This document shows, piece by piece, positions 1 through 5,450 of a stretch of DNA of 8,039 nt; position 1 is the first letter of the stretch; every line of letters starts with the position of its first letter. The DNA is taken from NCBI GenBank assembly GCA_028290305.1, contig JAQGKC010000373.1:1-8039 (forward strand), written 5' to 3'. The position numbers and the translations under genes were made by a program. The notes beneath the pieces are model-generated. The model did no database searches. It was not told the origin of the DNA and saw only the letters and a program-made list of their open reading frames with translations. Source of the DNA: Bradyrhizobium sp. (lineage in GTDB: Bacteria; Pseudomonadota; Alphaproteobacteria; Rhizobiales; Xanthobacteraceae).

Positions 1-1017
1 CGCCGCCAACTCGATTGCTAGTGGTATACCATCCAGCTTTCGGCACATTTCCGCGACAAACGGCGCCTCCTCATCGGTGAGAACAAAGCTTCCCGCTCTC
101 GCCGCCACGCGTTGTACAAACAACTGCGCTGCCGGATATCGAAGCACGGCACTTGCCGTCTGCTCTGAGCCGTCTGGTGGATAATCAAGGGGAAGAACCC
201 GATAACAATGCTCACCCTCTACTTTCAGCAATTCTCGACTCGTGGTCAGAACATGGATCTCTTCCGTTTGCTGGTAGAGTTGCTCGGCAAGCGAGGCGAC
301 CGCCTCGATCACATGCTCACAGTTATCGAGAATGACAAGAATCTTCCGCGAACGAACGTGGTCGACCTGCTCCAATCCGGGATCTTTCGTTTTGAGTGCA
401 TGTCCCAGGGATGTCGCGACAGCCGCCGCAACATGGCTAGGATCGGTAAGGCTTTCCAAGTCAACAAAATAGATTTCGCCGCCAAACCTCTCGGCAGCGA
501 CGCGGCCCACGGCCAAGGCAATGCTCGTCTTACCGATGCCTCCGGGGCCGAGCAGGGTCACGAACCGCTCATCTCGAAGCTTGTCGCTGACCTCGGTGAT
601 CACCGCTTCACGACCAACCATCAAGAGCGGTCGCACGGGGAGCCTGCCTTGGCGCCGGGACCTATCCTTCCTGCTCTCCGTACTGCCTGCGAGAGGGACG
701 ATGGTGCCGACGAACGAGTAGCCCCGTCCCTTGATGTTTGCGATGTAGCGGTTGCCGAATTGGCCGTCACCAAGTGCCTTGCGGATTGCGGCCACGTGGA
801 CCCGGATGCTCCCCTCCTCGACGGTTACGTCCGACCAGACGTGATCGATCAGCTCCTGCTTTGCGATCACCTCACCCGGACGCTCGGCAAGGTAGATCAG
901 GAGGTCCAGGGCCCTGCCGCCAAGGGGCAACACAACACCTTCGCGCCGCAGCACCCTCTCCCTGCTTGAAAGCTCAAAAGGGCCAAACTGCAGATTTCTA
1001 GCGACACCGTCAGCCAT
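1..1017 (-). CDS. OmpR-type winged-helix / NB-ARC ATPase transcriptional regulator, N-terminal part (runs off left edge)
   Basis: All 339 codons from the ATG at 1017 to the left edge are open on the minus strand. Residues 9-103 form a Trans_reg_C (OmpR/PhoB) winged helix: FGPFEL at the start, a recognition-helix region with VEEGSIRVHVAAIRKAL, and the wing with GRGYSFV. Residues 132-339 begin an NB-ARC/STAND ATPase: MVGRE entry motif, Walker A GPGGIGKT at 157-164, Walker B KILVILDNCEH at 225-235, the LTTSREL sensor motif near 257-263, and MCRKLDGIPLAIELAA at the edge, the usual GLPLA-type motif. A TPR region should follow outside the window. No receiver domain precedes the HTH, so control by phosphorylation is not expected; the family is thought to sense through its ATPase/TPR part in the cytoplasm. 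The start at 1017 has a GAGAGAG ribosome-binding sequence just upstream; an in-frame ATG at 1065 is possible but has no such sequence. The gene is transcribed divergently from the LuxR-type gene and is paralogous to the winged-helix gene starting at 6976. Target genes are unknown. Confidence 0.9.
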   Translation of the reverse strand, partial: MADGVARNLQFGPFELSSRERVLRREGVVLPLGGRALDLLIYLAERPGEVIAKQELIDHVWSDVTVEEGSIRVHVAAIRKALGDGQFGNRYIANIKGRGYSFVGTIVPLAGSTESRKDRSRRQGRLPVRPLLMVGREAVITEVSDKLRDERFVTLLGPGGIGKTSIALAVGRVAAERFGGEIYFVDLESLTDPSHVAAAVATSLGHALKTKDPGLEQVDHVRSRKILVILDNCEHVIEAVASLAEQLYQQTEEIHVLTTSRELLKVEGEHCYRVLPLDYPPDGSEQTASAVLRYPAAQLFVQRVAARAGSFVLTDEEAPFVAEMCRKLDGIPLAIELAA

Positions 1018-1143
1018 GACTCTCTCAACACGGACTTGGTGCGCTTTTCCGGATTGCTCAATCATCAGCGCAAAACCCAAGCGCGTCCCTACTCGACGTT
1101 TGCTTGCTTCGGCTCTCCGTGCAGCCTTGCTCAAAGTGATCAG

Positions 1144-1166
1144 CACGATGCTTATAACCCACGATG
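1144..1166. repeat. Short direct repeat CACGATG x2, possible operator
   Basis: CACGATG occurs at 1144-1150 and again at 1160-1166, a 16-base period, around an AT-richer core (CTTATAACC) in the divergent intergenic region. OmpR-type winged helices and MalT-type regulators both commonly bind directly repeated sites, so this is a candidate operator. A 7-base repeat can also arise by chance, so support is weak. Confidence 0.25.
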
Positions 1167-1219
1167 ACTAGCGCTTCCCTCTTGCCAACAGAGATCGTAC
1201 ACTCCTGCCATTGTGTGTA

Positions 1220-1237
1220 TCCCCCCGAATGGGGGGA
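1220..1237. promoter_or_regulatory. GC-rich inverted repeat in the divergent intergenic region
   Basis: A 7-base inverted repeat, TCCCCCC-GAAT-GGGGGGA, lies in the 245-base region between the two divergent regulator genes, 25 bases before the TTG chosen for the plus-strand gene. Its short loop and perfect arms fit either a dyad operator or an RNA hairpin in the leader of the plus-strand gene. Its position suits autoregulation or cross-regulation of the divergent pair, but that is inference; the binding protein is unknown. Confidence 0.35.
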
Positions 1238-1251
1238 GGACCGACGTGGGT

Positions 1252-1259
1252 AGGGGGAG
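1252..1259 (+). promoter_or_regulatory. Ribosome-binding site for the TTG start at 1263
   Basis: The purine run AGGGGGAG ends three bases before the TTG at 1263. It is the only strong Shine-Dalgarno-like sequence near the possible starts of the LuxR-type gene. The in-frame stop TAG at 1251-1253 excludes starts further upstream. The next in-frame TTG, at 1308, has no comparable sequence, so 1263 is preferred. Confidence 0.5.
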
Positions 1260-1262
1260 CCC

Positions 1263-2315
1263 TTGATCCAGCCGCGCTCCAGCCATCTTACATATGGAAC
1301 GGGCACCTTGCCCGGCGGACGACAGCTGCCATTCCTGGCCACCAAGATTGTGCCGGCACGATTCGGGGGGTTGGTCGCACGTCCTCGGCTCCTCGCCATC
1401 TTGTCCGAACTCCCGGCTAAGCGACTTGGCGTTATCAAGGCGCCGGCGGGCTCCGGCAAGAGCTCCCTGGCGGCCGCCTGGGCCGAGAAGCTCGAGCAAA
1501 GCGGCAATTGCGTTGGGTGGCTGACCATCGATTCAGACGACGACGAGGCCACACGGTTTCTATTTTACGTATCTCAGGCCCTACACCATGCCTGTCCCGA
1601 CGTTGGCGCCGGGGCGATTGGGCTGATTCTCGAGAACAACCTGATCGATCCGACAGCGATCTTATTGAGCCTGATCAACGACCTGGCAGAGATAGAAGAT
1701 GATGTATATCTGTTCCTCGAGGACTATCACTGGCTCAGCGCTTCTCGCATCCATCAGACGGTCGCGTATTTTCTGAAGCACGCCCCCGCCCACTGTCATG
1801 TGGTGCTTACGACGCGTACCGAACCTCCCCTGCCACTCGCGACCTTGCGAGCCCAGAATCAGCTGATCGAGATTAATACCGTGGCCCTGCGGTTCGACAT
1901 GCAGGAGACACAAGCCTTTCTGGACAGCACTAGGCCTGGAGTTCTGGAGCTTACCGACGTCCAACTGTTGCAACGCAAGACTGAAGGGTGGCCTGCCGCC
2001 CTGCGAATTATCGCGTCCATGCCCTCACAATCCGGATTGGACTTCAAGGAGTATGTACATAATCTCTCAGGTTCGCAGCGTCCAATTGCCGCCTATCTGT
2101 CGGAGATGCTGGATACGCTTCCGGTCGAAATGGTCAACTTCATGCTACGAACGGCCATTCTTGATCGGCTCTCCGGTCCTCTATGCGAGGCCGTAACCGG
2201 CTTGAGCTCGAGCCGCACAATCCTGGCATCGCTTGCTCAGCGCCAAATGCTACTCACGCCGCTCGATAGTGAGGTGTCTGGTTTCGCTATCACACGCTGC
2301 TTGCCGAACATTTGA
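1263..2315 (+). CDS. MalT-like LuxR-family regulator, N-terminal ATPase half (split by frameshift)
   Basis: These 350 codons encode the STAND ATPase half of a large LuxR/MalT-type regulator. Residues 25-45 (FLATKIVPARFGGLVARPRLL) are the conserved family entry. Walker A is KAPAGSGKSSLA at 59-70, and Walker B is YLFLEDYHWL at 149-158. A TTRTEPPLPLATLRAQ segment at 183-198 and ALRFDMQETQAFL at 208-220 match the sensor and following region of MalT relatives, and EGWPAALRI at 241-249 is the usual winged-helix-side motif. The normal protein continues into a motif of the type WFRYHxLLAExLRQRL. Here the frame is lost just before the W, and the ORF ends with the unrelated tail FAITRCLPNI and a TGA. 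The rest of the protein lies in the frame of the next entry. The start is TTG at 1263, chosen because of the AGGGGGAG just upstream. Alone, this half could bind ATP but has no DNA-binding domain. Confidence 0.85.
   Translation: MIQPRSSHLTYGTGTLPGGRQLPFLATKIVPARFGGLVARPRLLAILSELPAKRLGVIKAPAGSGKSSLAAAWAEKLEQSGNCVGWLTIDSDDDEATRFLFYVSQALHHACPDVGAGAIGLILENNLIDPTAILLSLINDLAEIEDDVYLFLEDYHWLSASRIHQTVAYFLKHAPAHCHVVLTTRTEPPLPLATLRAQNQLIEINTVALRFDMQETQAFLDSTRPGVLELTDVQLLQRKTEGWPAALRIIASMPSQSGLDFKEYVHNLSGSQRPIAAYLSEMLDTLPVEMVNFMLRTAILDRLSGPLCEAVTGLSSSRTILASLAQRQMLLTPLDSEVSGFAITRCLPNI
2270..2282 (+). other. Frameshift breaking the LuxR-type regulator
   Basis: Up to LTPLDSEVS the family sequence is in one frame; from WFRYHTLLAEHLRQRL (first codon TGG at 2279) it is in another. 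A stop at 2270-2272 in the second frame and loss of homology after about 2280 in the first bracket the event tightly. One missing base (or two extra) near 2277-2279 restores a continuous protein of about 916 residues, the normal size for a MalT-like regulator. No heptameric slippery sequence is visible, so programmed frameshifting is unlikely; a real mutation or a sequencing error is more plausible. Confidence 0.8.
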
Positions 2316-4012
2316 GACAGAGGCTACAGGCGGACCGCGGCATTGAAGTTCCTGAGCTGCACGGACGTGCCGCTCTTTGGTATGCCTCCCACGAATTATG
2401 GACTGAGGCAGTCCAACACGCGATTGCAGCCGGCGCTTCTGATCGTGCAATCGGCTGGATCAACAATTGCGCAATGGCTTTGATAAAGAGAGGCGATCTC
2501 TTCACCTTGCTCGAATGGCAGCGTCAGTTTCCCGATGAACTCATGCGAGGTCAGAGCGAGGTCAGATTGGCGATCGCCTGGGGATTGGCGCTCGCGCTTC
2601 GTTTTGATGAAGCCCTGACGCTCGCAACTGACATAGAGGGCGATATCGCTGCAACGCGTCTGCCGGATAACAACTTGCTGTGCGAATGCCAGGCGATCCG
2701 CTCTGTTGCTATCGCGCTGAAGGATGACAGCGAAAGAGCGTTGCCTCTGGCGCAGGATTGCGTTAACCGTTCGTCCGATCCCTGGACTGCGAATGTTGCG
2801 TCAAACGTCGTTCGCTTCAGCCATATGAAGGCGGGCAACCTCAAGCAATTCCATGCGACGCCATGGATTCCCTATTCAGTCGAGGAGGATCGCAGGAACG
2901 TATTTGCCTCGGTGTATCGACACTGCCTGAACGGGCTTGCAGAAGAGCGGCAGATACGTCTCGCGGCGGCAGATGGTCATTACCGCGAAGGCTTGCGGAT
3001 CGCCGAGCAGGATGTCGGACCGAATTCGATTGCGGCGGCTTTGCCCGCCAGTTTGATTGCGCGAATTAAATACGAACAAGGTCAGCTCGATGAAGCGGAG
3101 GCCTGGGTTATCGACCGCGTACCGCTGATCAGCTCGGGGACAATGCTCGACTGCGTGTGGAGCACGTATTTCGTGATCTCCAGGGTCGCTGCTGCCCGGA
3201 TGAACTTCGAGCGAGCCCGCACTCTGCTGGAGCGAGCCGAAAATCTGGGCGTCGCGCGAGATTGGGGAAGGCTCTCGGCTGGCGTGATAGCAGAGCAGGC
3301 GCAGCTCTACCTGAACGATGGCCGACTGGATGAAGCCGCCGCGTGCGTCGATCGCTTGGAACACCTTGCGCGGAAGTACCCGGCGCCAAGGCCTTGCGCC
3401 TGGTCGGAAATTGGGTGGCATCACAAGTTGTCACGCGCTCATTTGCTGGGCCAGCAAGCTCGTCCCGACGAAGCCATTTCAATCCTGCAACAGCTACAGC
3501 GCGAAGCCGAAGCAATGCAGCATCGTCAATTCTTGATCTGCATTGCGATCCGTCTGTCGGCAGTTCAGCTCAGTTCGGGCAAAGTCGCGGAGGCGGTGAG
3601 CCGTTTTCGCCGCGTGCTTACCGCGTGTGCTGCAGCCGGTCTTTATCAGACCGTTTTGGACGAGGGGCCAATCATTTCCAATCTGCTCCAGACGACCCGG
3701 GAGAGTGGCAACGTCAAGCAAGATTTAATTCCTTATATCAATCGGCTCGAGGCAGGTCTGCAGCGAGCAGGACAAGATCGTTTGACGCCGAATTTCGGTG
3801 CACCGATTCTAACCGCATTGAGCCGTCGCGAAACCGGCATTCTCACCCTGATCGCAGAAGGATTGTCCAACAAGGAAATCGCGCGGAGCCTTGATATTGG
3901 TCCTGAGACCGTGAAGTCGCACCTCAAGAGCGTTTTCACCAAGCTGGGGGTGGAAAGGCGCGCGCAGGCGGTATCACGCGCGCAAACCCTGGGCCTTGTC
4001 ACCACGCGGTGA
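2312..4012 (+). CDS. MalT-like LuxR-family regulator, C-terminal TPR and HTH half (split by frameshift)
   Basis: This is the sensor and DNA-binding half of the same regulator. The frame is open from 2273, so the TTG at 2312 is only the first nominal start; ten conserved residues (WFRYHTLLAE) lie in frame before it, and no ribosome-binding sequence precedes it. The TTG overlaps the TGA of the first half as TTGA, so coupled re-initiation is conceivable but not needed to explain the arrangement. From the nominal start, residues 1 to about 480 form helical TPR-like repeats (for example ALALRFDEALTLA, YEQGQLDEAEAW, LYLNDGRLDEAAA). Residues 503-560 form a complete LuxR/GerE HTH: LSRRETGILTLIAEGLSN, KEIARSLDIG and TVKSHLKSVFTKLGV as scaffold and recognition helices, ending near LVTTR. 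No lesion is seen in this half. It could in principle make a DNA-binding protein lacking its ATPase switch. The regulated genes are not visible. Confidence 0.85.
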   Translation: MRQRLQADRGIEVPELHGRAALWYASHELWTEAVQHAIAAGASDRAIGWINNCAMALIKRGDLFTLLEWQRQFPDELMRGQSEVRLAIAWGLALALRFDEALTLATDIEGDIAATRLPDNNLLCECQAIRSVAIALKDDSERALPLAQDCVNRSSDPWTANVASNVVRFSHMKAGNLKQFHATPWIPYSVEEDRRNVFASVYRHCLNGLAEERQIRLAAADGHYREGLRIAEQDVGPNSIAAALPASLIARIKYEQGQLDEAEAWVIDRVPLISSGTMLDCVWSTYFVISRVAAARMNFERARTLLERAENLGVARDWGRLSAGVIAEQAQLYLNDGRLDEAAACVDRLEHLARKYPAPRPCAWSEIGWHHKLSRAHLLGQQARPDEAISILQQLQREAEAMQHRQFLICIAIRLSAVQLSSGKVAEAVSRFRRVLTACAAAGLYQTVLDEGPIISNLLQTTRESGNVKQDLIPYINRLEAGLQRAGQDRLTPNFGAPILTALSRRETGILTLIAEGLSNKEIARSLDIGPETVKSHLKSVFTKLGVERRAQAVSRAQTLGLVTTR

Positions 4013-4019
4013 AGCTAAG

Positions 4020-4037
4020 CCCAGGGAGTGCACTGGG
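4020..4037 (+). terminator. Weak hairpin after the LuxR-type gene
   Basis: CCCAG and CTGGG pair around an 8-base loop, eight bases after the TGA that ends the LuxR-type gene. No U-run follows (TCGACAAAAT), so this is not a classical intrinsic terminator. It could stabilise the 3' end of the transcript. Confidence 0.2.
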
Positions 4038-4093
4038 TCGACAAAATCTGTCCTCACGATTCAACATTACCCCGTGCCCGGCCTCAGAACCTC

Positions 4094-4108
4094 GTCGGAC
4101 TGTCTGAC
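4094..4108. terminator. Candidate hairpin terminator in the convergent gap
   Basis: GTCGGA-CTG-TCTGAC forms a 6-base stem with one G-U pair. On the plus strand it is followed by a moderately T-rich stretch (CATTTCCTGTTCTGTT). It lies between the convergent LuxR-type gene and the winged-helix pseudogene, where a terminator is expected. The stem is short and the T-tract is interrupted, so confidence is low. Confidence 0.25.
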
Positions 4109-4160
4109 CATTTCCTGTTCTGTTAACGGCTTGTGTTTCAGTTATTTGTCATTCGGGCAA

Positions 4161-4243
4161 TCGTCTGTTCAAGCTTTCGCTCTGCCCGATGATTTCTCTA
4201 CACTTCGCCCGGTTTGCCGCGCCCGAACGCTCGTCTGTTCGAG
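4161..4243. repeat. Short direct repeat TCGTCTGTTCxAG, 70 bases apart
   Basis: TCGTCTGTTCAAG at 4161-4173 recurs as TCGTCTGTTCGAG at 4231-4243, 12 of 13 identical with a period of exactly 70 bases. The right copy codes for the ILEQTSV region of the degenerate regulator on the minus strand; the left copy overlaps its stop codon. It may be the trace of a small tandem duplication at the gene's 3' end or a chance match. Confidence 0.3.
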
Positions 4244-4411
4244 GATTTTCCTCGCCAAAATGAGATCGGGTGTCGCAAGACCTTCCGTAAATCGACCGTA
4301 AATGGGTCCAATGAGATCATGAGCTCTCCCGACTTGACCTCGATCAACCCAAAGCCGCGCGAGTTCCAATCCTGCCCGCAACTCGAACGAAAGCGCAGAT
4401 TGTTGCCTTGC
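4169..4411 (-). pseudogene. C-terminal tail fragment of the degenerate regulator
   Basis: From 4411 the original frame resumes with ARQQSALSFELRAGLELA, then LWVDRGQVGRAHDLIGPIY and RFTEGLATPDLILARKIL, ending RSVEKSSGRAKA and TGA at 4169-4171. The neighbour's last part, with RQASLSWELRAATSLA and KFREGLETPDLRLAKQVL, is clearly homologous and marks this as the natural C-terminus. The nominal ATG at 4381 is internal. It is a remnant, not a separate small gene. Confidence 0.7.
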
Positions 4412-4523
4412 GAATGTCAGGAAGGTGAAGAGACCTCTTCAAGTTAAGCCGCGTTGCGATTGAACGATCGATGAGAGCCAACGCTTCCGCGCGCTCGTTT
4501 TGTCTTGCCAGACTCGCCGCTAA
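4410..4523 (-). pseudogene. Short out-of-frame TPR segment of the degenerate regulator
   Basis: In the frame two bases away from the preceding segment, 38 codons read LAASLARQNERAEAL, ALIDRSIATRL and RSLHLPDIR, matching the stretch of the neighbour that runs from CMALAGRSREGL to YGPELHRI. Beyond HLPDIR this frame loses all similarity, because a deletion joins it to RQQSALSFELR in the original frame at about 4407-4416. Confidence 0.65.
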
Positions 4524-5176
4524 TTTTCGTATCGCAAAATCCGTAACTTCTCTAAACTATCTCGAAGATGCCGCACGCCTTCCATTGTCTGGCCGACGTG
4601 GATCAAATGCCGTCCCTTGAGCCCGACAGCGACTGCGTGAAATGGCGCCAATGAATATTTCTCGGCAGCGAGCTCAAGTCCGGAACGGTTCCGTTCGACC
4701 TGTTGCAAATCGTCAATCCAGAAATAGAACGGCATTGTCAGAATAAGAGCGCGACACAGGGCGATCGGATGGTCTGATCTTTCAGCTTCCTCAATGGTCC
4801 TTTCAGCGGCACGGGCAGCCCTATCAAGATTGCCAGCGAACCAATGCGACCGGGTAAGGATAAACAGCGATGTGGTGCGCAGATCGAACAGGTACTGAGT
4901 TGTGTTAAACCGTCGGGAAGTCGGCGAGCTGTGCAGTGCCTGTTCGAGATGTTTTTGCGCCCGGAGATGGTCTCCAAGCATATAATACGCTGCCCCCTTC
5001 ATCGAGTCCGCGAAGGCCGCATCCTCCGGTCTTGCTGTCTTCTTCGCAACAGTCTCGGCGCGCAGCGCAACGTCAAGGCTGCCGGACGCGTCGATTACGC
5101 GATGCAGATACATCGACAGCCCGCTGAGGAGACGTAACTGCTGGTAGGCGTCTTCACGCCGCTCCGCGAACGTCAA
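4520..5176 (-). pseudogene. TPR segment of the degenerate regulator
   Basis: The 218-codon open stretch is back in the frame of the N-terminal ORF. In-frame homologous residues begin upstream of its nominal ATG at 5176, at TTGNSEKVRDAFNSAL near 5221. It encodes helical TPR-like repeats (GAAYYMLGDHLRAQKHLEQAL, then WFAGNLDRAARAAERTIEEA, then GQTMEGVRHLRDSLEKL) resembling the neighbour at 7095-8039. It ends abruptly at LRILRYEN with TAG at 4520-4522. The neighbour reads RYEIFNWILQAEFAK at this place, so the stop results from a short deletion with frameshift rather than a natural end. It is probably not an independent gene: no ribosome-binding sequence supports the ATG, and the homology runs through it. 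Confidence 0.75.
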
Positions 5177-5204
5177 CGCGGAATTGAAGGCATCGCGAAC
5201 CTTT

Positions 5205-5450
5205 TCACTGTTTCCTGTGGTAAAACATCATCGACAACGCAAGCGAAGCGTAGATTTCCATCTGGTCCCGCGGGTCGCAGTCCGCGGCCATCCGATCGAT
5301 CGCCCTCTCCATCCAACCTCGGCACTCCACAAAAAGCGATATGGCTAGAAAAAGCTGCGCGGCAGCCGCTGCCGTTCTGATGGCCATATTGTCGTTTCCA
5401 TCGGGACCAAAGCTCGATTCAAGCGCGGCACGGATATTTCCAAGATAGTC
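5205..5450 (-). pseudogene. Out-of-frame TPR-linker segment of the degenerate regulator
   Basis: Reading from 5450 in the frame shifted relative to the upstream ORF gives DYLGNIRAALESSFGPDGN, then AIRTAAAAAQLFLAISL and ECRGWMERAIDRM, the normal continuation after the ATPase domain in this family. It reaches ASLALSMMFYHRKQ and a TGA at 5205-5207. Family sequence resumes one frame away as TTGNSEKVRDAFNSAL, directly after the TTTT run near 5222-5225, so one extra T there explains the break. The ATG at 5387 inside it is an internal methionine, not a credible start. Confidence 0.75.

Noticed and set aside
208..969. 253-codon plus-strand ORF
   Set aside because: It is antisense to the winged-helix/NB-ARC gene at 1-1017, whose protein has clear Walker and HTH motifs; the plus-strand translation matches no family.
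1127..1158. TTGCTC ... TATAAC as a sigma-70 promoter for the LuxR-type gene
   Set aside because: The spacing is 20 bases and the -35 match is poor.
1058..1552. 164-codon minus-strand ORF across the divergent intergenic region
   Set aside because: It overlaps the 5' part of the LuxR-type gene in antisense, has no recognisable domain, and covers the putative control sequences.
2270..2290. Programmed -1 frameshift signal in the LuxR-type gene
   Set aside because: There is no X XXY YYZ heptamer and no obvious downstream pseudoknot; such regulators are normally a single uninterrupted frame.
3343..3894. 183-codon plus-strand ORF inside the LuxR-type gene
   Set aside because: It is an arginine/serine-rich out-of-frame shadow of the TPR region; the true frame ends in a complete LuxR HTH.
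3996..4301. 101-codon plus-strand ORF in the convergent gap
   Set aside because: It overlaps the end of the LuxR-type gene and the tail of the degenerate regulator; no family resemblance and no ribosome-binding sequence.
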